This document shows positions 9,104-16,944 of a stretch of DNA of 64,000 nucleotides, piece by piece; within the stretch, counting starts at the first letter, position 1; every line of letters begins with the position of its first letter. Below the pieces are notes generated by a model. That model was not told the DNA's origin. It searched no databases and saw nothing but the letters and a program-made list of their open reading frames with translations. A program made the translations under genes and the position numbers. This stretch comes from Phytohalomonas tamaricis (GTDB lineage: Bacteria; Pseudomonadota; Gammaproteobacteria; Pseudomonadales; Halomonadaceae): assembly GCF_003012345.1 (NCBI RefSeq), contig NZ_PVRV01000019.1:372001-436000 (forward strand), written 5' to 3'.

Positions 9104-9771
9104 CGGTGTCCTCCAGAGATGGTGGATATGCAATTCAGTCCTGTTGCGTGGCGTGATATTTTTCGCAATTTGATCGCAATTTCCCGATTCTTCGATATTC
9201 ACGCCTGCAACACTAGACCTGACTCATATGATCGCTTGGCGGCATTTCCCGGCACTTCTGATCATGGCATGGATAACAACATGAGCGATTGTGAACTCTC
9301 GGGGCTAGCAGCTGCTCGGGTTAGCCTGAAAGTTATAGATTCAAGCCGAACCTGCCGTGATATGCCGATGCGCCATGCAATCAAGTTAGAAGGGATATCC
9401 CATAACAGCAATGACGAGGCTGTCTGATTGCCACTTTATTTACGGGTATGAAATTTCTAGATAGCAAAATAGGGTTAAGCAGCGCTTGTCCATCAAACAA
9501 GCCACACGAAGTGTAGATTTTTTTAATCCATAAGAATTAATCATTTCGAACGTCAACACACTAAATAACACTTCATGCATCAATAAAAGCAATTGTTATT
9601 CTGTAATAACGCCTTCTTTATCTAAAATTAATTTCCTAGGCAGACTGTGGAATATTATTTATATCAATTGGCAGGACAGTAATAAAAATCGATCATATTC
9701 ATTTAAACTATTATAATACAAGCATAGCCAAGCCTGATTCAAAAGTTTGAAGTATTAAAAAGAGGCCAACG
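9104..9771. other. AT-rich intergenic region, left side of the island
   Basis: About 670 bases without a supported gene. Base composition falls sharply from about 9430 onward. A TATAAT box at 9712-9717 could be the -10 element for the small gene at 9772, though a matching -35 box is not clear. A possible 52-codon frame from about 9264 has no ribosome binding site. Confidence 0.5.
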
Positions 9772-9936
9772 TTGATTGATCGTACAGCATGGAACGTTAT
9801 TCTAGTTCTCGCCTTTTTCATCGTGGCGTATTACACCATCCCTTGGAGCAACACCTGGTGGGCGTATGTACTGATCATCCAGTGGCTTATTCTAGCGGGT
9901 GAAGCTTTGACCCATGCAATGAAGGCATTAAAGTGA
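9772..9936 (+). CDS. Small membrane protein with a TTG start
   Basis: A 54-residue frame that begins with TTG, six bases after an AGAGG box. The product is hydrophobic, with one long or two short membrane helices rich in tryptophan (WNVILVLAFFIVAYYTIPW, then WWAYVLIIQWLILAG) and a short basic C-terminal tail. The good spacing to the ribosome binding site and the clean hydrophobic pattern argue that it is real. Function unknown. Confidence 0.6.
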   Translation: MIDRTAWNVILVLAFFIVAYYTIPWSNTWWAYVLIIQWLILAGEALTHAMKALK

Positions 9937-9983
9937 ATGGCGAGCGTCACCATTCACGCTATGTTTGAGGATAGGGTAGTTTG

Positions 9984-10193
9984 CTAATGCCTAAGCCCAA
10001 TGGCCGGCCCACATTCGCCCAATGCAAACAAAAGATCTTCCGTGCGGCCTAAGTACGTCAGGCACCGTGCACAACAGACACGGCCATCTTCCTTCATCAC
10101 GCCACGCTCAATAGAAAAAAACCGACTGCCACACATAAAGCACTGGGGTGACTGCAGTTGGGCTTCTGAACAAAAAGAATCGGCATCGATCAT
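9984..10193 (-). CDS. Small zinc-ribbon protein
   Basis: A 69-residue protein with two CxxC pairs (CFMC and CARC, about 22 residues apart) arranged as a zinc ribbon, plus an extra Cys next to the second pair. The ATG at 10193 is chosen; an in-frame TTG four codons upstream is possible, and neither has a strong ribosome binding site. It may be a transcription-related zinc finger or a structural metal-binding protein. It sits in the AT-rich island and has no operon partner. Confidence 0.6.
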   Translation of the reverse strand: MIDADSFCSEAQLQSPQCFMCGSRFFSIERGVMKEDGRVCCARCLTYLGRTEDLLFALGECGPAIGLRH

Positions 10194-10724
10194 GGGATAG
10201 CTCAAAAAGGCTTAACTTAAGCTAATCTTAACCTAGATACTGCTATGCAAATTTTCAAATATTGTGAATTTTTTCCCTCTTTTCTTCGTTACCCATACCT
10301 GCAGCATCCGCGATCAGCCTTAGGCTCTGTTTGCAAATGGCCTGTGCTCACTCATGCCGCATTAGCAACTGGCGCAAATCACTTATTCACTCTACAGTGA
10401 GAGAGCTTTTCTATTATCCAATTGATTTCTCTAGAAAATTTATTCAAGAGCTGGCCGAAACCAAAGGGTTTTTTACTCAGCGTTCCTTATAGAAAGAATC
10501 AATCTGAGCCTCCCTATTACAAAAAAGTAACAACCTATATCAATGACGATTTCATGACATCATAATATGGAGTGTTATATAAAATAAAAACTTATTACAT
10601 ATCATTAACTTAAATGCGCGGCATGATTAATACTATAAGTACAACTATTTACCCCTTAATTCTAGCTTATATGCTTACAGAGAGGCTATAATTTAACCTA
10701 GATAGAATACTAGGAAGGATTTAT
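10194..10724. other. AT-rich intergenic region upstream of the PRTase gene
   Basis: No gene is seen. The composition is much more AT-rich than the chromosome around it. A TATAAT box at 10687-10692 and an AGGAAGG ribosome binding site near 10712 serve the gene at 10725. Confidence 0.6.
10687..10692 (+). promoter_or_regulatory. -10 box of the PRTase gene
   Basis: A perfect TATAAT lies 32 bases before the ATG of the phosphoribosyltransferase gene. The expected -35 position holds only a weak match, so this may be an extended or activated promoter. Confidence 0.5.
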
Positions 10725-11702
10725 ATGAATTATCGAAGCCTGCATGACCTCTCCTGCTTAAGCACATGGTTCTCCAGTAAAGTCACTCGAGACGTTGATC
10801 TTATTGTGGGCATTCCACGAAGCGGCATGCTGTGCGCGAGTATAATTTCTCTAAAAATGAATCTTCCTGTAATAGATCTTTATTCTTTCCTTCGTAATGA
10901 CGAAGTAAAGAGAGGGAGTACGCGTGCGTACAAAAACGCTGAGCTTGTAACGCCGTGGTCTGCAAAAAGAATCTTACTGGTAGATGACAGTATTGATTCC
11001 GGCGGATCAATAGAAGCAGCTTACGCCAAGGTCAAAGAAGTATTTCATGGTGAAATAGTGACCATGGCTGCTTTCGCCCACTCCGGAAACAAACACAAAG
11101 TCGATTTTTTCTTTGAGTTGGTAGAGCATCCGCGAGTGTTCGAATGGAACATCATGCACCACCCCATCATGTCTGAGTCATGCCTGGATATCGATGGCGT
11201 ACTCTGTGAAGACCCCACACCGGAAGAGAATGATGACAGCCATCGTTACATAAACTTCCTGAGCAGCACTAAACCACTGTTCATACCGACAGTAAAAGTT
11301 GGCCATCTCGTCACCAGCCGCCTTGAGAAATACCGTGCGGAAACTGAAAAATGGTTACAGAACCAGGGCGTGCAGTATGGGAAGTTGCATATGCTCGACC
11401 TTCCCACTGCAGAAGAGCGGCGGCGCCTGAACATGCATCATCAGTTCAAGGCGAGTGTCTACGGCAATCTTCCAGCCCGGCTATTTGTTGAAAGCGAAAA
11501 GGCCCAAGCCATAGCCATTATGGAAGCCACAAAAAAGCCGGTGTATTGCATTGAAACTAACGAGATGTATGAGCATGGCAAGGCATCATCCATAAAATTA
11601 AATGCTAAATACGGCACCCAAACATTGAAGGATATGCTGCCACCAAGACTCAAGAATGTGCTACGCGGTTTAAAAACAAAACTCAAACCCGCCCACCATT
11701 AA
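10725..11702 (+). CDS. Phosphoribosyltransferase-HAD-like fusion protein
   Basis: A 325-residue protein with two recognisable parts. Residues 1-120 form a type I phosphoribosyltransferase: VGIPRSGM near residue 28 and the PRPP-binding loop VDDSIDSGG at 86-94. Residues about 150-325 look like a HAD-type domain, opening with LDIDGVLCEDPT (D155 and D157 as the candidate nucleophile and acid). Stand-alone proteins with this pairing occur in accessory islands; related PRTase and HAD genes are part of Ter-type stress systems, but no ter genes are here. Low GC and strong AGGAAGG ribosome binding site. It probably acts on a nucleotide or sugar phosphate; the substrate is unknown. Confidence 0.75.
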   Translation: MNYRSLHDLSCLSTWFSSKVTRDVDLIVGIPRSGMLCASIISLKMNLPVIDLYSFLRNDEVKRGSTRAYKNAELVTPWSAKRILLVDDSIDSGGSIEAAYAKVKEVFHGEIVTMAAFAHSGNKHKVDFFFELVEHPRVFEWNIMHHPIMSESCLDIDGVLCEDPTPEENDDSHRYINFLSSTKPLFIPTVKVGHLVTSRLEKYRAETEKWLQNQGVQYGKLHMLDLPTAEERRRLNMHHQFKASVYGNLPARLFVESEKAQAIAIMEATKKPVYCIETNEMYEHGKASSIKLNAKYGTQTLKDMLPPRLKNVLRGLKTKLKPAHH

Positions 11703-12013
11703 TCATTTCTTGGGGTAATTGCTATCAACGTGAGCCCCTCTAAGAGAGTGGGGAATAAAGAGGCGTCAAGGGCGATATTACTCGCCGAGATGGAGAACAT
11801 AATAAGCTCATGCCATCTACAAACAAAAGAAAAGGCTTAGCGCCATTTAACGCTAAGCCTTTTTCATTCATACAAAGTCAGTGTTTGGTATAACCAATGC
11901 ACCAAGAATGTAGTATTAACAACATTGCCAATAATAGCCGAGCCCATAGTGGACTATTCTGCCGACCCCCGTTTCAAGATCAGTAATTATAGCCCTTAAC
12001 TCCCTAATTAGAC
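11703..12013. other. Intergenic region with a terminator
   Basis: The gap between the convergent PRTase-HAD and nuclease-like genes holds the terminator at 11831-11862. No gene is supported. Confidence 0.6.
11831..11862. terminator. Intrinsic terminator of the PRTase-HAD gene
   Basis: A 12-bp stem AAAGGCTTAGCG / CGCTAAGCCTTT around an 8-base loop, followed by a T-run. It closely resembles the hairpin that follows tRNA-Thr at 15244-15277 (most stem bases shared). Confidence 0.8.
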
Positions 12014-12721
12014 TTACCCTTTACGGTAAGCTCCTCTTAGCCGCTTCTCTAGTACAAGCACTGTTCCGGGAAAGACTCTACCTATATCTTCGTTAAAGTA
12101 ATGCTCGCAGTTTGCAGGAAAAACGTAAGCGTAAGCTGTTTGCTTACCTGCTAGCCTTTCGAACCCCGCCATCGACTCAAGCCAAGAGTTCACTGCCTCA
12201 CGAACCTTTCTCGGCTGAATCTCACCATCCTCACTAGCTTGGCTAATCGGTATAGAGGGAACAATGAAAGTCGCTGCTATTCGAGTGTCAGCTTCGTAGT
12301 TATGCAGCTCGCCGACATCTTGCCATGCTTTAGCTAGAGCCCTATTAACATCGAGATCACCAGTAGTCTTGTTTCCTATCGGCTGCCAAGCCTGCTTGGC
12401 CTCAAATGCAAAGGACTCATCTTGGTTAGTAATGTATAAATCGCACCGACCATTACGAATACTACCGCTATCAACCCCTTCAACTCTCTCCCCGCGCTTG
12501 CCAGTGGAGAATTCTTCCAAGGCTAACCATCCTTTGGCCCGCCATGCAGCTCCAGCAAGCACGCTAAGCGAGGCGCGCTCGTTATACCACCAACAATTAT
12601 CAACGAAGTCATGCATCTTACAGTAAGACATGACAGCTTCAGTCCAAGACCGCAGTAGAGGCTCCAAGGAAGAATAATCTTCGGCGGCATTGATATGAAT
12701 TAGGTCTGCTACGCGGCTCAT
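12014..12721 (-). CDS. PD-(D/E)XK nuclease-like protein, orphan
   Basis: A 235-residue protein from the ATG at 12721. I do not recognise a named family. The central part reads like a PD-(D/E)XK nuclease core: a glutamate in WLALEEF (E69/E70), then GRCDLYI with D94, then FAFEAKQ with E107 and K109 on the next strand. A helical N-terminus and a mixed C-terminal half follow. The frame is open 150 bases further upstream with ATGs at 12736 and 12742; GAGAAG before 12721 is the best, though weak, ribosome binding site. No methyltransferase is adjacent, so a classical restriction-modification system is not supported; a solitary defence or repair nuclease is possible. Confidence 0.55.
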   Translation of the reverse strand: MSRVADLIHINAAEDYSSLEPLLRSWTEAVMSYCKMHDFVDNCWWYNERASLSVLAGAAWRAKGWLALEEFSTGKRGERVEGVDSGSIRNGRCDLYITNQDESFAFEAKQAWQPIGNKTTGDLDVNRALAKAWQDVGELHNYEADTRIAATFIVPSIPISQASEDGEIQPRKVREAVNSWLESMAGFERLAGKQTAYAYVFPANCEHYFNEDIGRVFPGTVLVLEKRLRGAYRKG

Positions 12722-13182
12722 CTTTTCTTCTCGCATGGTCATGTTTGTAATTGTCTTTATCGTCCAGAATACACAGATCTGAAATGCATCAAAGCGCAAC
12801 AAAAAAACGATGTCTAAAACCACTGTGCAGCCCAAATTGTGCCTTGTCTCGATCAGGGCGCAACATTGCATTAAAACCTACCCATTTAGCGCGCAGGCGA
12901 GGCAGGGAATCGACGGCGGGCCCAAGCCTCTACAGGAATTTTGCGGATAGGGCGTCGATAGCTAAGAGGTTCCAGAGCTCTTGAAAAGAAGCAAGAGAGT
13001 CTATATAAAGCTTGTCCCGGCTCATGCCGATAGATTCCGAGACACGCTTTTGGTGGTCTAGAATGCCTAGCGCACTGAAAGAATCTGTTGTAGTGTGAAT
13101 CACACAGCGTGACGTCGAACACGAAACCGCAAAGCGATCGTGGAACGCGAGCGAAACGCCTTAACAGGAAGGGAGACAATTT
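12722..13182. other. Intergenic region with a candidate operator
   Basis: No gene is supported across about 460 bases. It contains a perfect odd palindrome at 13093-13105 and, near its right end, the ribosome binding site of the short frame at 13183. Confidence 0.5.
13093..13105. promoter_or_regulatory. Palindromic candidate operator
   Basis: GTGTGA-A-TCACAC is a perfect 13-base odd palindrome 78 bases upstream of the short frame at 13183. Its half-site spacing is too short for a Crp site, which needs six bases between TGTGA and TCACA. It could be a repressor operator of the island. Confidence 0.35.
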
Positions 13183-13245
13183 ATGATCACCGTCATCGCC
13201 GCTTACGCAAGCAAACGCATCAAAGACGAGAACGATGGTTACTGA
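13183..13245 (+). CDS. 20-residue open frame with a strong ribosome binding site
   Basis: A short frame (MITVIAAYASKR... to TGA) starts eight bases after an excellent AGGAAGGGAG box and is followed 42 bases later by a perfect terminator, so the whole looks like an independent minigene transcript. It may encode a small peptide, a leader peptide, or simply lie within a small RNA. No family is recognised. Confidence 0.4.
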   Translation: MITVIAAYASKRIKDENDGY

Positions 13246-13287
13246 TAGCCGGTGACCGATATCGATTCATGTCCATCATCTCTCCCG

Positions 13288-13310
13288 AAAAGGCGCCTTG
13301 AGCGCCTTTT
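13288..13310 (+). terminator. Intrinsic terminator after the minigene
   Basis: Stem AAAAGGCGC / GCGCCTTTT with a five-base loop and trailing T residues, 26 bases before the DUF4760 gene, so that gene must have its own promoter or receive read-through. Confidence 0.75.
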
Positions 13311-13335
13311 CTGCGTCTAATCAAGGCCATAGCAA

Positions 13336-13836
13336 ATGGATGACACTGCTCAAGTAGTTTGGACGGCCCCTGAGATAGTGCGTACAGCGCTCATGGCACT
13401 TGCGGTCCTCGTTGCCATCGTCTCGGTCTTGAGCGTGAAGAATACCGCCAAGAAAAAGCAGACGGCCGACCTGCTCTTCAACGTGCGTTCTGATGAGCGG
13501 CTGATTCGCGCAACTCATGCCCTGCTTGAGCTTCACGAATCGAACGAGAACATCCGGCTATGGGCCGATCCGGGCCGCAAGGGGGAAGAGAAGGTTCAGG
13601 ACGTCCGCTATGTGTTGAATCACTACGAGCGACTGAGTGTTGGCTTGCAAGAGCGCATCTACCATGAAAGGATGCTAAAAAACTCTCAATACACAATAAT
13701 AACAAAGACTTATGCATGGTCTAAGCCATTCATCGAGGGCGTCCGCGAGAAAACCGGTAGCGAAACTGCATTCCAAGAATTCGAGTGGCTAGCCACGCGC
13801 TGGCAAAAAAGTCCCCTCAAGAAAAAGCGTTCCTGA
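13336..13836 (+). CDS. DUF4760 family membrane-anchored protein
   Basis: A 166-residue protein. One N-terminal membrane helix (about residues 13-34) is followed by a helical cytoplasmic domain with YVLNHYERLSVGLQERIYHE, which matches the DUF4760 core. Such proteins are common in prophages and accessory islands and have no known activity. It has GC content closer to the chromosome than its neighbours and ends at a terminator. Confidence 0.75.
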   Translation: MDDTAQVVWTAPEIVRTALMALAVLVAIVSVLSVKNTAKKKQTADLLFNVRSDERLIRATHALLELHESNENIRLWADPGRKGEEKVQDVRYVLNHYERLSVGLQERIYHERMLKNSQYTIITKTYAWSKPFIEGVREKTGSETAFQEFEWLATRWQKSPLKKKRS

Positions 13837-13852
13837 GCATCCAATTCGATCG

Positions 13853-13874
13853 ACGCCCCGCCTAAGCGGGGCGT
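13853..13874 (+). terminator. Intrinsic terminator of the DUF4760 gene
   Basis: Nine-base perfect stem ACGCCCCGC / GCGGGGCGT with a four-base loop, 16 bases after the stop codon; the T-tract is short. Confidence 0.75.
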
Positions 13875-14159
13875 TATCGTTTCCACATGGAGTAGCGCCA
13901 GGCGGAAGAGAGAGCTGAATTCCGACGCAACCAACTCATACGGCCCGAATCGCCACCTGCTCATTGATGAGGTCGTTAATCTGTTCGAACACTGCTGGAG
14001 CGGTTCGAGCTAATTGGTGACGAACACCTGTGCTGCTTTCTCGATGTCACTAAACCCATCGGTATTGTTGGGGATAATGCTCCTTAACTGCGGCGATACC
14101 CAGTACACGACCAGCGAGATGGCATGCGTGCGAGGCAATTTTTTCAATCAAATTTCAAT
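13875..14159. other. Degenerate coding remnant in the island
   Basis: No intact gene. On the minus strand two stretches read like pieces of a protein in different frames: one ends in DGFSDIEKAAQVFVTN (stop near 14010), the other reads APAVFEQINDLINEQVAIRAV and stops near 13950. This suggests a small decayed gene, but the reconstruction is only by eye. Confidence 0.35.
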
Positions 14160-14778
14160 TTAGCTAACCCTTTTTAAGATCTTTGTCACTTTAATACCTA
14201 GAACCCAAGTTAGCGCATAGAAAGAGAACGCAAAATAAATAATAATTCGAATATTGTCATTTCTTATATAATAAATACTGAATGCAAATAAAATAATTGC
14301 AATGATCTCAATAGTAAAAAAACTTATCTTAAAAAAACAAGAAGTCCAGCTGCATACTGCCAAATTAATAAGCATAAAATACAGATCGAATATTCAAATA
14401 AGATCTGTTCCCAACTCTCTTTTATAAGGAAATAAATGCAACTTACTAAACCAAACCCAAAAGTAGATGACAGAAGGCCTAAGCTAGTATTCCAGCAATA
14501 AATAAAATATGAATTAAGTCTCTTAAAAGGACCAAGCAATGAAAAAAATAATCCATAAATAAAAACAAGAAAGGAAAATAAAAATGAAACATTTGAAAAA
14601 TATGCCTCGTTTATTAGCGAGTCAATTAGTGACTAAAACTTACTAGGATGACCACTATCATCATTAACACACCATAAAATTGCCCCGATTATAAAAAATA
14701 ACAAAATCCAATTAAAAGATTTCTCACACCCTTATCTTTGCATTCCAAGACTTCGAAAAGGCTTTCTGATTTTTTCAT
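14160..14778 (-). pseudogene. Decayed multi-pass membrane protein gene
   Basis: A very AT-rich frame of about 206 codons can be stitched together on the minus strand from the ATG at 14778 to the stop at 14160, if three lesions are ignored: a frame change near 14725-14735, an amber TAG at 14633-14635 in the frame that continues (HPSKF-stop-SLIDSLINEAYF), and a -1 shift at a run of seven T (14331-14337). The reconstructed product has about five hydrophobic helices (for example LLFFIIGAILW, FLFSFLVFIYGLFFSLL, IEIIAIILFAFSIYYI). The family is not recognised. The last lesion sits on T TTT TTA, a classic slippery heptamer, but with two other lesions simple decay is the better reading. Confidence 0.55.
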
Positions 14779-14857
14779 CGGTTTATTATCCAAATTTTTA
14801 TTTACTAATTAAATTATCATTATTTTAAAGGAGGCAAAGCATTACTTACTTATAATA

Positions 14858-15189
14858 TTATTTACCTAAAAACTCAATATGGTAGAACACTTGTCCCACA
14901 ATTCCCACCGAGCCCAGATCCTGCGTCAGGATCGACAGTCTTGATCGCTCATTGCGGTAACTCTTCTTGTGAACGGAGACTTCACGTTCATAACGCACCA
15001 AGGCGTCGGTAATCTTTAACGCATCGGCTTCTTGCGTATCTACAAAGCGAGAGCGAGACATATCGGCTCAATCTGCTTTACCCAACGCTCAGTCTCAGCT
15101 TTTGTGTCAAAGGTTGCAGTGAGCGTATCGTATCCCTTGCGACGTACCAAAGCACGCCATGAGCTACCCCGTTTTTGGAAGCTGGTCAC
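14858..15189 (-). pseudogene. Truncated, frameshifted tyrosine-type integrase
   Basis: From a GTG at 15189 with a GAGG box upstream, the frame reads the N-terminal DNA-binding part of a phage-type integrase (SSWRALVRRKGYDTLTATF, then DTKAETERWVKQIE). The frame is lost near 15060-15068, apparently by one missing base, and resumes as MSRSRFVDTQEADALKITDALVRYEREV...KKSYRNERSRL, the usual SAM-like core-binding domain. It then runs into unrelated sequence and a stop at 14858. The whole catalytic domain with the Arg-His-Arg-Tyr residues is absent. It starts about 100 bases from the 3' end of tRNA-Thr, the expected position for an element integrated there. Confidence 0.85.
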
Positions 15190-15243
15190 GTTCTTTTTTC
15201 CTCAACAGATGTACCAAAAATGTACCAAATGCACCGGAAAATA

Positions 15244-15277
15244 AAAAAGGCCTAGCGCTTCTTGACGCTAAACCTTT
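15244..15277 (-). terminator. Terminator of tRNA-Thr
   Basis: On the minus strand, AAGGTTTAGCG...CGCTAGGCCTT forms a stem directly downstream of the tRNA and ends in a T-run. It strongly resembles the hairpin at 11831-11862. Confidence 0.75.
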
Positions 15278-15285
15278 GATTTAAT

Positions 15286-15361
15286 TGGTGCCGGTAAGTG
15301 GACTCGAACCACCGACCTACGCATTACGAATGCGTTGCTCTGCCAACTGAGCTACACCGGC
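15286..15361 (-). tRNA. thrT: tRNA-Thr (anticodon CGT)
   Basis: A 76-base cloverleaf read on the minus strand. The acceptor stem pairs GCCGGTG with the 3' TACCGGC-type sequence, the D-loop has AGCTCAGTTGGCAGAGC, the anticodon arm is CGCATTCGTAATGCG with CGT at the centre, and the T-arm holds GGTTCGAGTCC. The 3' CCA is encoded. The gene is followed by its terminator and an integrase remnant, so it served as an integration target. Confidence 0.96.
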
Positions 15362-15506
15362 AATACGCGTCGTATTTTAGCGGCTCCCTCCTGATCTGAA
15401 TAGTCCCGCTCCCGTTGCGCTGTGCAGGCTCATCTTTAGCCTGACTGCTATCATTAGCGTTTCTTTTTTCGGTACATTCTTACGACGGCAATGGAGCTAT
15501 TGCGCT

Positions 15507-15833
15507 GTGGCCTACCTCTCGATTACCGCTTTATTTATTCTCACCGCGTTGGCCGAGATTTTCGGCTGCTATCTGGTTTATATGTGGTGGCAGCATAACG
15601 GCAGTGTGTGGCTACTTGGGCCCGCTGCGCTATCGCTGGCAGCGTTCGCTTGGCTGTTAACGCTGCACCCCGCGGCGAGCGGGCGTATTTATGCCGCCTA
15701 CGCCGGCGTTTATCTCGTCACCGCGCTGGCTTGGCTGGGGCTTGTTGACGGGCAGAATCTAAAGGTGAGCGATTGGCTCGGGGGCGGGCTGGCTCTGCTT
15801 GGCGCGCTGATCATTGCCTCCGGCTGGGAATGA
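15507..15833 (+). CDS. ynfA: YnfA/UPF0060 family membrane protein
   Basis: A 108-residue protein with four membrane helices and the typical UPF0060 wording: [17 protein letters not shown] at the N-terminus and [24 protein letters not shown] in the middle. Length is standard. It starts with GTG, after a GGAG box about 12 bases upstream. YnfA-type proteins resemble small multidrug resistance transporters and have been proposed to export cationic compounds. Confidence 0.92.
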   Translation: MAYLSITALFILTALAEIFGCYLVYMWWQHNGSVWLLGPAALSLAAFAWLLTLHPAASGRIYAAYAGVYLVTALAWLGLVDGQNLKVSDWLGGGLALLGALIIASGWE

Positions 15834-15871
15834 GCAGCTACGCTCAATGAACCACGCCACATAGGAGCTTC

Positions 15872-16888
15872 ATGATGCGCCTTTCCGTACTCGATCAATC
15901 CACTGTCTCGCAGGGACAGCCGCACGACGCTGCGATTCGCGACACCATCGCCATGGCTCAGCATTGCGAGCGGCTCGGTTATCACCGTTTCTGGATGTCA
16001 GAACACCATGCCTTGCCCACTATCGCCGGCTCATCCCCCGAGGTATTGATGGCGGCGGTGGCTAGCGTGACTTCACGGATTCGTGTCGGTTCCGCAGGTG
16101 TGCTGCTGCCCAACTATTCACCTTACAAAGTTGCCGAGCAGTTCCGGACGCTGGAAGCGATTGCACCAGGGCGCATCGACATGGGGCTGGGCCGCGCCCC
16201 GGGCGGTGATATGCGTACCGCGCAGGCACTACACCCCAACGTATCGCTTAACGCGCAGAACTTCCCTAATCACGTACGCGATCTGCTGGCCTGGCTGCGT
16301 GATGAGGCGCTGCGCCCTGGCCATCCACAGTACGGGCTACATGCCTTTCCGCAAACACCTAGCGCACCAGAGCCGTGGATGCTTGGCAGTTCCACCGGTG
16401 GCGCCCGCATGGCGGCCGAACTGGGTATTCCTTACTGCTTCGCTCACTTTATTACCGAAGGCCAAGGTGTACATGAAGCGCTTGAGCTTTATCGTCATTT
16501 CTACAAACCGAGCGCACAACACCCCGAACCCAAGGCCACAATATGTGTCTGGGCATTAGCCGCCGATAGCGAAGAAGAGGCTCACTATTTGTTTAAGACC
16601 CGCGAACGCGCCCTGCTCAACCGTAACCGTGGTCGCTTCGAGCCACTAATGTCTCCCGAAGATGTCGAGGCCCAGCCTTACAGTCCACAGGAACAGCTCG
16701 CCGTCGAGAGGTATCGCGAACAGGCCCTGCTGGGTGATGGCGCGCATGTGGCCAAGCAGTTGCGCAGTCTGGCGGGTGAGTTGGATATCGAGGAAATCGC
16801 TGTACTTACCTGGACCTACGATATCGAAGCGCGCAAGCGTTCCTATGCCCTGCTAGCAGCAGAATTTGGTCTGAGCGAGCAGACATGA
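15872..16888 (+). CDS. LLM-class flavin-dependent monooxygenase (luciferase-like)
   Basis: A 338-residue protein of the bacterial luciferase superfamily, group of MsnO8/YhbW-like oxidoreductases. The N-terminal RLSVLDQSTVSQGQ, the segment HCERLGYHRFWMSEHHALPTIAGSSPEV, and RIRVGSAGVLLPNYSPYKVAEQFRTLEAIAPGRIDMGLGRAPGG are the family's strongest blocks. It uses reduced FMN or F420-like flavin; the substrate is unknown. GGAG lies six bases before the ATG. It follows ynfA by 38 bases and may share its transcript. Confidence 0.92.
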   Translation: MMRLSVLDQSTVSQGQPHDAAIRDTIAMAQHCERLGYHRFWMSEHHALPTIAGSSPEVLMAAVASVTSRIRVGSAGVLLPNYSPYKVAEQFRTLEAIAPGRIDMGLGRAPGGDMRTAQALHPNVSLNAQNFPNHVRDLLAWLRDEALRPGHPQYGLHAFPQTPSAPEPWMLGSSTGGARMAAELGIPYCFAHFITEGQGVHEALELYRHFYKPSAQHPEPKATICVWALAADSEEEAHYLFKTRERALLNRNRGRFEPLMSPEDVEAQPYSPQEQLAVERYREQALLGDGAHVAKQLRSLAGELDIEEIAVLTWTYDIEARKRSYALLAAEFGLSEQT

Positions 16889-16944
16889 ATCGACGATTGT
16901 TCGCGTTACACTAGCGGCCGCTCCGTAATCATGAGACGACTTGA

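Noticed and set aside
9264-9427. Possible 52-codon frame upstream of the island
   Set aside because: No ribosome binding site, no hydrophobic or domain pattern, and it begins in the promoter region of the divergent dehydrogenase gene.
9984-10193. Tail of a transposase or phage regulator
   Set aside because: The two CxxC pairs fit a zinc ribbon, but nothing else in the 69 residues points to a mobile-element protein.
12014-12721. Type II restriction-modification system
   Set aside because: Only the nuclease-like protein is present; there is no methyltransferase within the island.
13093-13105. Crp binding site
   Set aside because: TGTGA and TCACA half sites are present but one base apart instead of six, so Crp cannot bind in the normal way; kept only as an unspecified palindrome.
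14324-14375. Programmed -1 frameshift as the firm explanation of the overlapping frames
   Set aside because: The gene also carries an amber codon and another frame change, so ordinary decay explains all three.
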